NCBI GenBank assembly: GCA_900554565.1
Contig: USHX01000003.1
Location: forward strand, 1 to 64,000
Origin: an uncultured Clostridium sp.
GTDB taxonomy: Bacteria; Bacillota; Clostridia; TANB77; CAG-508
DNA: 64,000 bases
Reading direction: 5' to 3'
In this document: one piece after another, positions 47,745 through 57,136 of the stretch
Numbering within the stretch: position 1 is the first letter of the stretch
Layout of the letters: the number at the start of each line of letters is the position of its first letter
The notes under the pieces: model-generated
Database searches by the model: none
What the model was told of the DNA's origin: nothing
Seen by the model: only the letters and a program-made list of their open reading frames with translations
Made by a program: the position numbers and the translations under genes

Positions 47745-48641
47745 TTACCACCACTTCGGAACATATTCTTCTTCATGTTCTCCAAGCTCTTGAACAAAGC
47801 CATTTTCAAACCCTAAAAAATCAATATAATCTTCTATTTGTTTCCACTCATTTTCAGTAAGTTTCCTATTTAGTTCTTTATATTTTTCATCATTTTTAGC
47901 TTTATATGTAGGAAAATATTGAGCCATAACACTTATATACACATAATCTTTCAGATTATCGTTTATCCACTTTAGGACTTTTTTACTATTTTCCACATTT
48001 TCAGGTAACACCAAATGTCTTATCATTACCCCTTTTTTCATGATGCCATTTTCATCAAATTCATGTTTGCCTACTTGTCTTACCATCTCTTTTATTGCAT
48101 TTGTAGCAATTTCAAAATAATTTTCTATTTTTGAATATTTATATGCTTTTTCATTTTCTGCATATTTCAAATCTGGCAAATAAATGTCTACATATCCATC
48201 TAACTTTCTAATAGTTTCAACTGTTTCATATCCATTTGTATTATATACAATTGGAATTTCCAATCCGTTTTTTCTTGCTATTTTTATTGACTCTATAATT
48301 TGAAAAGTATAACTTGTTGGAGTTACCAAGTTTATGTTTTCAACTTTTTTGGATTGTTGTTCTAAGAATATTTGGGCTAATTCTTCTATTGTTATTTCTT
48401 TGCCTTTTCCTTGCTGGCTTATCTCATAATTTTGACAATATACACAGTTCAAATTACAATTAGAGAAAAATACTGTTCCAGAGCCATTTTCTCCACTTAT
48501 ACATGGTTCTTCAAAATTATGTGTTGAATATAAAGCTATTTTTATCTTTTCATTTGCTTTACATCTTCCTATTTTCCCTTCATTTCTATTTATTCCGCAT
48601 TTATGTGGACATATAGTGCATTTGTCTAGTTCTTTTATCAT
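47745..48641 (-). CDS. PflX-like radical SAM protein
   Basis: A 298-residue radical SAM protein of the PflX/COG1313 group related to pyruvate formate-lyase activating enzymes. N-terminal cysteines TICPHKCGINRNEGKIGRC (C-x3-C-x11-C), then the SAM cluster motif FSNCNLNCVYCQNYEIS (about 65). Substrate unknown. Ends with PKWW. It follows a small anchored protein gene by nine bases. Confidence 0.8.
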   Translation of the reverse strand: MIKELDKCTICPHKCGINRNEGKIGRCKANEKIKIALYSTHNFEEPCISGENGSGTVFFSNCNLNCVYCQNYEISQQGKGKEITIEELAQIFLEQQSKKVENINLVTPTSYTFQIIESIKIARKNGLEIPIVYNTNGYETVETIRKLDGYVDIYLPDLKYAENEKAYKYSKIENYFEIATNAIKEMVRQVGKHEFDENGIMKKGVMIRHLVLPENVENSKKVLKWINDNLKDYVYISVMAQYFPTYKAKNDEKYKELNRKLTENEWKQIEDYIDFLGFENGFVQELGEHEEEYVPKWW

Positions 48642-48650
48642 GTTGTTCTC

Positions 48651-49322
48651 CTAATCTTTTACTATTTTTACTGATTTTACTATTAATCTTTCTTCCTGTT
48701 TTTCTAAGTTTATTTCTTTTTTAGTGAATCTATCCATGTTTTGTTTTACAATTTCTTGTATTTTAGTTTCATTATCATTATTAGAAACTCTTCCTATTTC
48801 TTCTTCATTTGTATTTGTTATTATTATGCTATTTTCACTGCCGTAATCTTCTTCATATTCTATAATTCTGGCTATATAACCTTCCTTTGTTTTTTCTATT
48901 TTATCTAGTAGAAAACTATCTTCTTTGTTGTCTAATTCAATGTCTAAATTATAATATTTATCTGTTTGTTCATCATATTCTATAGAATTATTTCCTTCTT
49001 TTGGAAATTGATTTTTAAAGTCTTTTCCAAATAGTTCTTCTGCTTTATTGTTTATCTGGTCATATGTTAATTCATAGTCATCTAAATTCTTTTTCACCAT
49101 TTCCCAAAGCCATAATTTGTCTGCATTATTTATATCTTCGAACTCTGGTAATGCTTGGTTAGTCACTTCTTTCCAGCCATATATTTTTGTTATATATTCT
49201 TCTATTTGCTTAATATCTTGTACATTTACATTGTCTTTTGTTCCTACTGCTTGTTGTCTATAAATTATCATTCCAACTAATATGCATGACAAAATTACTA
49301 TGATAATAAGCATTTTTTTCAT
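48651..49322 (-). CDS. Membrane-anchored hypothetical protein
   Basis: A 223-residue protein with one N-terminal helix (KKMLIIIVILSCILVGMIIY) and an acidic, charged extracellular domain, for example ITKIYGWKEVTNQALPEFED (about 50). No family recognised. It lies 21 bases after the histidine kinase gene, so it may belong to the two-component operon. Confidence 0.6.
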   Translation of the reverse strand: MKKMLIIIVILSCILVGMIIYRQQAVGTKDNVNVQDIKQIEEYITKIYGWKEVTNQALPEFEDINNADKLWLWEMVKKNLDDYELTYDQINNKAEELFGKDFKNQFPKEGNNSIEYDEQTDKYYNLDIELDNKEDSFLLDKIEKTKEGYIARIIEYEEDYGSENSIIITNTNEEEIGRVSNNDNETKIQEIVKQNMDRFTKKEINLEKQEERLIVKSVKIVKD

Positions 49323-49343
49323 TAGTTTTTCCCCTTTTCATCT

Positions 49344-51368
49344 TTATATTTTAGGCCATCTTATATTAACTTTAAATAAATCACCATCGATTTTTATTGT
49401 TAATTCTCCTCCTTGAAGACTTGTTAAACTTTGTGCAATTGATAATCCTAATCCGCTTCCTTCTGTGTTTCTTGATTTATCTCCTCTTACAAATCTTTGC
49501 ATTAATTCTTCACTTGTAATGTTTAATTTTTCTTTTGAAATGTTTTTGATAGTAATATCATAGTTTTCACTATTTTCAGCAATGTCTACATATACTCTTG
49601 AATCTTCCACTGCATATTTTGTTATGTTTCCAAATAAGTTTTCCACTATTCTATAAATATATCTACTATCAGCTTTTATTTTAACATTTTCTTCTGGTTT
49701 TTGCACTACTATTTTTAAGTTTTTTTCTTCAAATTTATCTTTAAATTCTCCAATTGTTTGATTTAGTAATTCTATAAAATCTATTTCTTCTATATTTAAT
49801 TTTAGATTTCCCGAAGATGCTTTTGAAGCTTCTACTACATCTTCTGTTAATTTTTTTAATCTTTTTGATTTTTGATCTAATATGTCAATATAATTTCTTA
49901 TTCTCTCATCTTTTATATTTTCTTTTTTTAGTAAATCCACATAATTTATAATTGATGTTAATGGTGTTTTTATATCATGTGATACATTTGTTATTAATTC
50001 TGCTTTTAGTCTTTCTGCTTTTACATTTTGTTCTATTGCATTTGAAAATCCATCTGCTATGTCTTTTATATATATGCTCATTTCTTGAAGTGTTCCTTTT
50101 AGTTCATTTTCATCTAATTGTATGTCTGTTTTTCCTTCATATATATCTTGCAAGGCTTGTCTTATTTTTTCTTGTGCTACAACATATTTTTTTATTTTAT
50201 AATATGTCCATATCCAAAAAATTATTATTAAAATGTTTGATATCATATCTTTAAAGACAATTCCTAATATTGAAGTTGTCACTAAAAAGCTCACATAACA
50301 TAAAAATATTCTTTTGGTTTCTGGCTTTTTATTTGTTAATGTATTATAAATATTTTTCATTTTTCTAAAAAAATATCTTAATATTCTATATAACAAAAAG
50401 CCTTGTAAAAACTTTCTTGCTTTTATTCTTTTTATTGTGCTTATTCCAATCACTGCACAAACTACATAACAAATTATATATGCAGCAAAAAATCCTATTA
50501 TTGATATGTATTCAGCTAAATTTATGCATTCTGCTCCAATTACAGTAAATATTATTATTATCCATATTCCAACAAATCCTAATATTTCATATGGTACTTT
50601 ATCTATAAAACTTAATTTTACTTCTTCATTTTTATTATATCCTATTGCCCATATTAAATATATAGCTATTATTAGCAATGCTATTGTTGTTAATGGTAAT
50701 ACAACTATTGGCAATATTTTATGTTCTAAACCAAAATTTGCAGCTAAGTTTATTATTTTATATGTTGTTAAACTATTTGTTTTATTTATATCAAATCTGC
50801 TATATACATCAAAATTTTCTATATTTTTTTCTTTTGAGTATTCACTGTTATTATCTTGTTTTAGAAGTCTATATTTATTGCTATAAATAAGCTCTTCAGA
50901 ATTCATTTTTTCTATATCTGTTTCTATTTTTCCTGATATATAGTTCCAATGTTCTTCACTATTTTGTATTTTGCTTTTTTCTGCTTCGTAATCATTACTT
51001 TTTATATTTGTATATACTTTTCCTGTTAGTTTATCTATTATTATATAGTCTATATTTTCTTCTATTCCACCATTATATGCATATATATATTTGTTTTCCA
51101 CATAATATATGTCTTTTTGTTCATTTTCTACTTTTACAAAATTATTATCTTCTTCTGTTGCTTGTTTGCATTCATTTACTTTATCTACTATGTTTTGTAA
51201 ATATCTATTTGCAAAATCCAGTGTCTCCTCATATTTTGTTTCATCTTTTATGTTATATTCTTCTAAAAATACTATGTGTAATACACTTCCTATTGCAATT
51301 ATTACTAGTATTGGAATCAATATATAACATATTAATTTTGCTAGATTTGAACTTCTAATTTTCTCCAC
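49344..51368 (-). CDS. Sensor histidine kinase
   Basis: A 674-residue kinase. An N-terminal helix (12-32), a long extracellular sensor (about 35-215) and several membrane helices follow (about 220-245, 260-310, 350-395). The HisKA H-box is ELITNVSHDIKTPLTSIINY (about 455). The ATPase domain has an N-box around ENLFGNITKYAV and the G-box GSGLGLSIAQSL (about 640). Cognate regulator is the adjacent OmpR-type gene, 20 bases upstream. Multi-helix sensors of this type often respond to envelope stress; the signal is unknown. Confidence 0.9.
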   Translation of the reverse strand: MEKIRSSNLAKLICYILIPILVIIAIGSVLHIVFLEEYNIKDETKYEETLDFANRYLQNIVDKVNECKQATEEDNNFVKVENEQKDIYYVENKYIYAYNGGIEENIDYIIIDKLTGKVYTNIKSNDYEAEKSKIQNSEEHWNYISGKIETDIEKMNSEELIYSNKYRLLKQDNNSEYSKEKNIENFDVYSRFDINKTNSLTTYKIINLAANFGLEHKILPIVVLPLTTIALLIIAIYLIWAIGYNKNEEVKLSFIDKVPYEILGFVGIWIIIIFTVIGAECINLAEYISIIGFFAAYIICYVVCAVIGISTIKRIKARKFLQGFLLYRILRYFFRKMKNIYNTLTNKKPETKRIFLCYVSFLVTTSILGIVFKDMISNILIIIFWIWTYYKIKKYVVAQEKIRQALQDIYEGKTDIQLDENELKGTLQEMSIYIKDIADGFSNAIEQNVKAERLKAELITNVSHDIKTPLTSIINYVDLLKKENIKDERIRNYIDILDQKSKRLKKLTEDVVEASKASSGNLKLNIEEIDFIELLNQTIGEFKDKFEEKNLKIVVQKPEENVKIKADSRYIYRIVENLFGNITKYAVEDSRVYVDIAENSENYDITIKNISKEKLNITSEELMQRFVRGDKSRNTEGSGLGLSIAQSLTSLQGGELTIKIDGDLFKVNIRWPKI

Positions 51369-51388
51369 TTATCTATTCACCTTACTTT

Positions 51389-52081
51389 CTATTTTTCAAT
51401 TTTATATCCTACACCCCATATAACTTTTAGATATCTTGGCTCTTTAGGATTTATTTCTATTTTTTCTCTTATATGTCTAATGTGAACTGCTATTATGTTT
51501 TCTGCTCCATAACCTTTCTCATTCCATACATTTTCATATATTTGTGTAATTGAATATACTTTTCCTTTATTTTTTAACAAGAATTTTAATATATTAAATT
51601 CTGTCCCTGTTAGTTTCACTTCTTTCCCATCTACTATGACCTTTTTTGTGTCATTATTTAATATTAATTCTCCTGTTTGATATATGTTTTCAACTTCATT
51701 TTCATTTATTGATCCTAGTTTTGTATATCTCCTTATATTTGAATTAACTCTTGCTAATAATTCTAATGGATTAAATGGTTTTGTTATGTAGTCATCTGCT
51801 CCTAAGTCTAGTCCCTCTATTTTGTCTTCATCTTCAGATTTTGCTGAGAGTAATATTACTGGTATTGTTTTTCCTTTTCTTATATCTTTTAATGTTTCTA
51901 TTCCATCTTTTTTAGGCATCATTATGTCTAAAATTATAAGATGTATTTCATTTTCCTCTAATTTTTTTAAAGCTTCTTCTCCATTATATGCCTTTATTAT
52001 GTTATATCCTTCTTTATTTAAGTATATTTCTATTGCTTTTACTATTTCTTTATCATCATCTACTACTAATATATTATACAT
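51389..52081 (-). CDS. OmpR-family response regulator
   Basis: A 230-residue regulator: receiver domain with DDDKEIV (acidic pocket), phospho-acceptor in LIILDIMMPKKDG (about 52) and conserved lysine in LLSAKSEDEDK (about 104). The C-terminal winged-helix DNA-binding domain has ELNSxF-like VKLTGTEFNILKFLLKNKGK and GVGYKIEK at the end. Cotranscribed with the kinase. Confidence 0.93.
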   Translation of the reverse strand: MYNILVVDDDKEIVKAIEIYLNKEGYNIIKAYNGEEALKKLEENEIHLIILDIMMPKKDGIETLKDIRKGKTIPVILLSAKSEDEDKIEGLDLGADDYITKPFNPLELLARVNSNIRRYTKLGSINENEVENIYQTGELILNNDTKKVIVDGKEVKLTGTEFNILKFLLKNKGKVYSITQIYENVWNEKGYGAENIIAVHIRHIREKIEINPKEPRYLKVIWGVGYKIEK

Positions 52082-52192
52082 TTTACCAATCTCCTTTGTG
52101 ATTAGTATACCATAGATTGGATTAATAAAAAATAGAGAATTTCTTAATTTTCTTCTAAGTTATTCTAAATATATTTTTTATTTTTTCATATA

Positions 52193-52220
52193 AAAAAACT
52201 CTAGCATTTGACTAGAGTTC
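52193..52220 (-). terminator. Terminator of the Spo0A-like gene
   Basis: ACTCTAGTC / GCTAGAGT stem followed by TTTTTTT on the minus strand. Confidence 0.8.
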
Positions 52221-52243
52221 TTTGAGTTCTGGAATTAAAAGCT

Positions 52244-52738
52244 TTATTTTTTACTTTTTAATGTCAAGTCATCCACAATTGTTGCTATAAATTCTGAATT
52301 TGTAGGTTTTCCTTTATGAGGTGAAATTGTATAACCAAAAATTGTATTAATTTTTTCAATGTTACCTTTTGACCATGCTGTTTCAATTGCATGTCTGATA
52401 GCTCTTTCCACACGAGAAGATGTGGTATTTTTTCTTTTTGCAATATCTGGATATAGCGCTTTAGTAACGTTATGTAAATATAATTCTTTATTTTCCATAG
52501 TTAAAATTATCGCAATTCTTAAATAGTCATACCCTTTTAAACTTGGTGCTACACCAATTTCTCTTAATAATTTAGAAACTACTTTTTCTAAATTTTCTTC
52601 AGTAAGCTTTTCTTGTTTTTCTGTTTTTCCAACCACTTGGCTCAACCCTTCGATTAGCTCTTCAATTGTTACTCCTTTATCCCGGCATACTTCTAAAACC
52701 TGTATTAAAGTTGCCCTTTTTTCTTCTGTCATTTCCAT
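52244..52738 (-). CDS. Spo0A effector-domain protein without receiver; in-frame CGGG
   Basis: A 164-residue protein whose C terminus (from about 60) is the Spo0A DNA-binding domain: LLREIGVAPSLKGYDYLRIA, YPDIAKRKNTTSSRVERAIR and FGYTISPHKGKPTNSEFIA. There is no phospho-acceptor domain; the N-terminal 55 residues are helical (MEMTEEKRATLIQVLEVC). Start 52738 has GGAGGT upstream. Codon 19 is the only in-frame CGG of the window not accompanied by a frame break. Read as Arg the protein is whole; a +1 shift would give a stop five codons on (ATA-AAG-GAG-TAA). The N-terminal codons look less AT-biased than neighbours. Likely a sporulation-related regulator. Confidence 0.85.
   Translation of the reverse strand: MEMTEEKRATLIQVLEVCRDKGVTIEELIEGLSQVVGKTEKQEKLTEENLEKVVSKLLREIGVAPSLKGYDYLRIAIILTMENKELYLHNVTKALYPDIAKRKNTTSSRVERAIRHAIETAWSKGNIEKINTIFGYTISPHKGKPTNSEFIATIVDDLTLKSKK
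52681..52684 (-). other. In-frame CGGG, no shift required (exception)
   Basis: TGC-CGG-GAT-AAA keeps the Spo0A domain in frame; TGC-C-GGG-ATA-AAG-GAG-TAA does not. The only CGG of the eleven with G in the fourth position. Confidence 0.8.
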
Positions 52739-52887
52739 TTTTAATACCTCCAAACTAATTTACCAAGCTTTTTAGCTTGTAGGTATTATTTTAGCAGGTT
52801 TTTTACGTTTTTTTATTTTTGTTTTGCGAAACTTGTATTTTAATTTACATTATTTGTATTTTTTATGTAAAATGTTGTTTTTATATA

Positions 52888-52929
52888 GAAAAAGAGAAAA
52901 TACTAATTTAAAATTAATATTTTCTCTTA
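52888..52929 (-). terminator. Terminator of the 73-aa gene
   Basis: AAGAGAAAATA / TATTTTCTCTT stem followed by TTTC on the minus strand, directly after the small gene. Confidence 0.75.
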
Positions 52930-52938
52930 ATTGAAAGT

Positions 52939-53160
52939 TTATTTGCAGACTTCTGCTCTGCAAGATACCATTGATGTTAATGGAAATCTTTTGATGTTTC
53001 CAGTAGATGTTCCTTTCGAAAATTCTGGATTTTCAAGGACAATTCCGTATTTTCCTGCTTCTAATACTTTAAATACTCCTTTTTCTAGTAAACCTGAAAT
53101 TTCTACTTTCTTTCCTACTAGTCCTTTCCATTTTTCTAGTACAATATCTAAGTCTGTCAT
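52939..53160 (-). CDS. Small hypothetical protein with structured leader
   Basis: A 73-residue protein starting MTDLDIVLEKWKGLVGKKVE, mostly beta, with two cysteines at the end (SCRAEVC). RBS AGGAGGAG. The start at 53160 is preferred to a longer upstream reading because of this RBS and because the upstream sequence forms a pseudoknot-like leader. No family recognised; the short beta fold with conserved glycines could be a small nucleic-acid-binding module, which is a guess. Confidence 0.6.
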   Translation of the reverse strand: MTDLDIVLEKWKGLVGKKVEISGLLEKGVFKVLEAGKYGIVLENPEFSKGTSTGNIKRFPLTSMVSCRAEVCK

Positions 53161-53188
53161 TTTTCTTTCTCCTCCTATGTAAATTTTG

Positions 53189-53233
53189 AACTTCGGAGAA
53201 GACAACCACTCCGAAATTCATCGAAATGGTTGA
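53189..53233 (-). promoter_or_regulatory. H-type pseudoknot-like leader
   Basis: On the minus strand four elements interleave: CAACCA, 11 bases, TTCGGAG, TGGTTG, TCTT, CTCCGAA. CAACCA pairs with TGGTTG and TTCGGAG with CTCCGAA, giving a crossed pairing. It lies about 30 bases before the RBS of the small gene. Candidate riboswitch or protein-binding leader. Confidence 0.5.
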
Positions 53234-53361
53234 TTTATTACCAACTTTCGCACTTCCTATTATAGCACACTTAACATAATTTTGCAAGTTTTTATCAAAT
53301 AAAAGCTAAATTACTATTTTATGAATACATTATTCAGTAAAATATAACTTAGCTTTCACTA

Positions 53362-54679
53362 TTATGCCGTTTCTTTTTGTTTTCTATTTGGTGTTTGTCT
53401 TTTTACTTTTTTATCACCATCTTTAATTTCTCCCATTATAGTTTTAGGTCCTGCATTATTTACAACCGTGTCTTTTGTTATAATACATTTTTCTATTTCT
53501 GGGTTTGATGGTATGTCAAACATAATATCTCTCATTATTTCTTCAATTATAGAACGTAATCCTCTGGCACCTGTTTTTCTTTCTATTGCTTTTTCTACAA
53601 TTGCTTCTAAAGCTTCTTTTTCAAACACTAATTCTACTCCATCAATTTCAAATAATTTTTGATATTGTTTTACTAAGGAATTTTTTGGTTCAACTAATAT
53701 TTGTATTAGTGCTTCTTTGTCTAAATCTTTTAATGTTGCTATTATTGGTAATCTTCCTATAAATTCAGGAATTAATCCAAATTTCAATAAGTCTTGTGGT
53801 AGCAATTCTTTAAACACTTCATATTGTTCAATGTCTTTTTTAGTTTTTACTTGTTTTCCAAATCCTATTGCTTTTTCACCTGTTCTATCTCTTATTATAT
53901 TTTCTAATCCTTCAAATGCTCCACCACATATTATTAATATGTTTTCTGTATTTATTTGTAACATTTCTTGGTTAGGATGTTTTCTTCCTCCTTGTGGTGG
54001 TACAGAAGCAACTGTTCCCTCGATTATTTTTAGTAAAGCTTGTTGTACTCCCTCTCCACTTACATCTCTTGTTATAGAAGGATTTTCAGATTTTCTTGTT
54101 ATCTTATCTATTTCATCTATATATATAATTCCTTTTTCTGCTTTTTGAATATCTCCATCTGCTGCTTGAATTAATTTTAATAAGATATTTTCAACATCTT
54201 CACCAACATATCCTGCTTCTGTTAATGTTGTTGCATCTGCTATTGCAAATGGTACATTTAGTATTTTAGCTAATGTTTTTGCAAGTAGTGTTTTTCCACA
54301 ACCTGTTGGCCCTAATAATAAGATATTACTTTTTTGAATTTCTACATCATCATCTTTTGCATATTCTTCATGTGCAATTCTTTTATAATGATTGTATACT
54401 GCAACAGATAATGTTTTTTTAGCTTCATCTTGACCTATTACATAGTCATCTAAGATTTGTTTTATTTCTTTTGGACTTGGTATATTATCTAATTCGTTTA
54501 ATTCGTATCCTACTTTTTCTTCATCATATAATTCTGCTTCTATTATGCTTTCACATAATTCAACACATTCATCACAAATATATACACCTGGTCCGTGCTA
54601 CAATTTTTCTTACATTTTCTTGTGCTTTCCCACAAAATGAACATCTTACAGATTTTGGGGTTGTATCATTTTTTGCCAT
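53362..54679 (-). CDS. clpX: ATP-dependent protease ATPase ClpX with a CGGA +1 site
   Basis: A 438-residue ClpX unfoldase delivering substrates to ClpP. The N-terminal zinc domain [20 protein letters not shown] is interrupted at codon 29. Passing the C at 54595 gives [20 protein letters not shown] with both cysteine pairs of the zinc finger. The AAA+ core then has [19 protein letters not shown] (Walker A) and [13 protein letters not shown] (Walker B), with [20 protein letters not shown] (sensor 2) near the end. Without the shift only a 35-residue peptide is made. clpP lies 52 bases upstream in the same direction, tig before it. Confidence 0.93.
54592..54595 (-). other. CGGA +1 site in clpX (codon 29)
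   Basis: In-frame GCA-CGG-ACC-AGG-TGT-ATA-TAT-TTG-TGA. Passing the C gives GCA-GGA-CCA-GGT-GTA (AGPGV), invariant in ClpX zinc domains. Confidence 0.93.
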
Positions 54680-54731
54680 ATATTTATTACATAGAATGTA
54701 TATTTATTCTATGCACTCCTTTCTTTATTTT

Positions 54732-55337
54732 TTATTTTCTTTTGTCCATTATTCCATCTATTAATCCATATTTTAAAGCTTCTTCAGCTGTCATGTAATT
54801 GTCTCTTTCAGTGTCCTTTTCAATTGTCTCTATGTTTTGGCCTGTTCTTTCACTTAAGAATTTATTTAATTTTTCTCTTGTTTTTACTAAGTGATCTGCA
54901 TGAATTTTTACTTCTGTTGCTTGGCCTGATATTCCGCCACCACCAATTAATGGTTGATGAATTAATATTTCTGCATTTGGAGTTGCAAATCTTTTTCCTT
55001 TTTCTCCAGCTGCTAATAATGCTGCTCCCATGCTTGCTGCCATTCCTATACATATTGTTGATACTGGGCATGAGATATAGTTCATTGTATCTATAATTCC
55101 CATTCCGTCTGTTATTGATCCTCCTGGTGAATTGATATATAAACTTATTTCTTTATCAGGATCTTCTGATTCTAAGAATAATAATTGAGCTATTACTAAA
55201 CTTGCTGTTGTTGGGTTTACATCTTCTCCTAAAAATATTATTCTATCTTTTAATAATCTTGAGAAAATATCATAAGATCTTTCCCCTTTGCTTGTTTGTT
55301 CTACAACATATGGTACTAAACTATTTTTTTCTAACAT
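54732..55337 (-). CDS. clpP: ATP-dependent protease subunit ClpP
   Basis: A 201-residue ClpP serine protease. [20 protein letters not shown] at the start, catalytic serine in [16 protein letters not shown] (about 98), histidine in [11 protein letters not shown] (about 122) and the aspartate region around [16 protein letters not shown]. Partner of ClpX downstream. Normal length. Confidence 0.97.
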   Translation of the reverse strand: MLEKNSLVPYVVEQTSKGERSYDIFSRLLKDRIIFLGEDVNPTTASLVIAQLLFLESEDPDKEISLYINSPGGSITDGMGIIDTMNYISCPVSTICIGMAASMGAALLAAGEKGKRFATPNAEILIHQPLIGGGGISGQATEVKIHADHLVKTREKLNKFLSERTGQNIETIEKDTERDNYMTAEEALKYGLIDGIMDKRK

Positions 55338-55394
55338 ATTTTTTCCTCCTTTGATTAACTTTTATAATTATATATAAAATATGTACTTAATTGC

Positions 55395-55446
55395 AAAAAA
55401 GCTGGGGATAAAATTTAACTTTTCAAACTTTCTCCCCATGCTTTTT
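55395..55446 (-). terminator. tig terminator
   Basis: AAAAAGCATGGGGA / TCCCCAGCTTTTTT stem four bases after the tig stop. Confidence 0.8.
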
Positions 55447-55449
55447 ATT

Positions 55450-56745
55450 CTATTTTATTTTTGCATTTTTTACTAAGAAATCTATAGCTTTTTCTGATGC
55501 TAATCCTTCTTTTATGTAATTTCTTACATTTTCATTTTTTAGGAATTCTTCATCATTTTCTTTTCCATAATTCTTAGCCATTTCTTTCATTTTTTCATCA
55601 ATTTCTTTATCTGTTGCTTCTATTTTTTCTGCTTTTATTACTGCTTCTAATGCTAATCTTGACTTAATTCCATTTATTGCTTGAGGTTCATATTCTTTTC
55701 TCATATCTTCCATTGTTTTTCCCATCATTTGAAGATATTGTTCTAGTTTTAATCCTTGATATGATAGTCGTTGTTCAATATCTCTTAACATGTTGTCTAT
55801 TTCCATTTCTACCATTCCTGATGGAATTTGAACTTTTACATTTTCGCATAATGCTTTTACTACTGCTTCTTGTGTTTCATATTTTGCTCTTTCTTCATTT
55901 TGTTTTTCTTGTTTTGCTTTGATATCTGCTTTTAGTTCTTCTAATGTATCAAATTCACTTACGTCTTTAGCGAATTCGTCATCTAATTCTGGTAATTCTT
56001 TTTTCTTTATTTCATGTACTTTTACTTTGAATACAGCATCTTTTCCAGCTAAATCTTTTGAGAAGTATTCTTCTGGGAATTTTACTACAACATCTTTTTC
56101 TTCATCAATTTTCATTCCAATTATTTGGTCTTCAAATCCTGGGATGAATGTGTTGCTTCCTATTTCTAAGTCATGATTTTCTGCTTTTCCACCTTCAAAA
56201 GCTTTTCCATCTACAAATCCTTCAAAATCGATTGTTGCGATGTCTCCATTTTCTACTGGTCTGTCTTCAATTGAGATTAGTCTTGAGTTATGTTCTTGCA
56301 TATGTCCTAATTCATGGTTTATGTCTTCATCTGTTACATTATACTCAACTTTTTCTATTTCTATACCTTTATATTTTGAAACTTCTGCTTCTGGTTTTGT
56401 TTGCATTATTGCTGAGAATTTTAAGTCTTTTCCTTTTTCTATTTGTTCTACTTCGATGTCAGGTCTACTTACAACTTCTAATTTATTTTCTTTAACTGCT
56501 TCATCTAATGCTTCTCCAGCTACTTCATTGAATGCATCTTCATAGAAAATTTCTTTTCCATAGTATTTTTCTACTATTTGCATTGGTGCTTTTCCTTTTC
56601 TGAATCCAGGAATATTAAAATATTTTGCACTTTTGAAATATACTTTTTTTATAGCTTCATCAAATTTTGCAGCCTCTACTGTTATTTCTAATTTGATTTC
56701 ATTTGCGTTTTTTGTTTTTTCTACTTTACAATTCATTTTCTTCAA
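55450..56745 (-). CDS. tig: Trigger factor
   Basis: A 431-residue ribosome-associated chaperone and prolyl isomerase. Ribosome-docking motif in FNIPGFRKGKAPMQIVEKYY (about 40-60). FKBP-type domain around GDIATIDFEGFVDGKAFEGG (about 162-240). Long helical C-terminal domain (LVKNAKIK end). Order tig-clpP-clpX is conserved in Firmicutes. Confidence 0.95.
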   Translation of the reverse strand: MKKMNCKVEKTKNANEIKLEITVEAAKFDEAIKKVYFKSAKYFNIPGFRKGKAPMQIVEKYYGKEIFYEDAFNEVAGEALDEAVKENKLEVVSRPDIEVEQIEKGKDLKFSAIMQTKPEAEVSKYKGIEIEKVEYNVTDEDINHELGHMQEHNSRLISIEDRPVENGDIATIDFEGFVDGKAFEGGKAENHDLEIGSNTFIPGFEDQIIGMKIDEEKDVVVKFPEEYFSKDLAGKDAVFKVKVHEIKKKELPELDDEFAKDVSEFDTLEELKADIKAKQEKQNEERAKYETQEAVVKALCENVKVQIPSGMVEMEIDNMLRDIEQRLSYQGLKLEQYLQMMGKTMEDMRKEYEPQAINGIKSRLALEAVIKAEKIEATDKEIDEKMKEMAKNYGKENDEEFLKNENVRNYIKEGLASEKAIDFLVKNAKIK

Positions 56746-56838
56746 TCCTTTCTTTTATTCCTAAGCCTAATTATTATACCACATTTTTCCCAATTTGCAA
56801 GGAATTTTTAATATTTTCGCGAATTTTTCAAAAAATAC

Positions 56839-56867
56839 TTGTTTTTTTATATTATTTGTGTTAAACT
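56839..56867 (+). promoter_or_regulatory. Promoter of rpmB
   Basis: TTGTTT (56839-56844), 17-base spacer, TAAACT (56862-56867), 45 bases before the ATG. Confidence 0.45.
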
Positions 56868-56912
56868 TATCAATAGTCAGTTTATTAAGATTTTTAGGAG
56901 GTGCAATAGATT

Positions 56913-57110
56913 ATGGCAAAATGTGCAATTTGTGAAAAACAAGCTAGTCATGGAAATAAACTTAGCATTACTCGTTCACATATAAGTAAAAGATCACCAC
57001 GTACATGGAAACCAAACTTAAGAAGTGTTAAAGCAGAAGTTAATGGTGAAGTTAAAAGAATTAGTGTATGTGCTAAATGTTTAAGAGATGGAAAAGTAAA
57101 AAGAGCTTAA
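56913..57110 (+). CDS. rpmB: 50S ribosomal protein L28
   Basis: A 65-residue L28: MAKCAICEKQASHGNKLSIT, then SKRSPRTWKPNLRSVKAEVN and CAKCLRDGKVKRA. The two C-x2-C pairs make this the zinc-binding (C+) form. RBS AGGAGGTG. In Bacillus rpmB lies beside spoVM, as here. Confidence 0.96.
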   Translation: MAKCAICEKQASHGNKLSITRSHISKRSPRTWKPNLRSVKAEVNGEVKRISVCAKCLRDGKVKRA

Positions 57111-57127
57111 TTACAGCTCTTTTTTTG
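57101..57127 (+). terminator. rpmB terminator
   Basis: AGAGCT / AGCTCT stem followed by TTTTTTT, overlapping the rpmB stop. Confidence 0.8.
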
Positions 57128-57136
57128 TTATAGAAA

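Noticed and set aside
52754..52938. Missing Spo0A receiver domain hidden by another frameshift upstream
   Set aside because: The upstream spacer holds only hairpins and the RBS; no receiver-like coding sequence in any frame.
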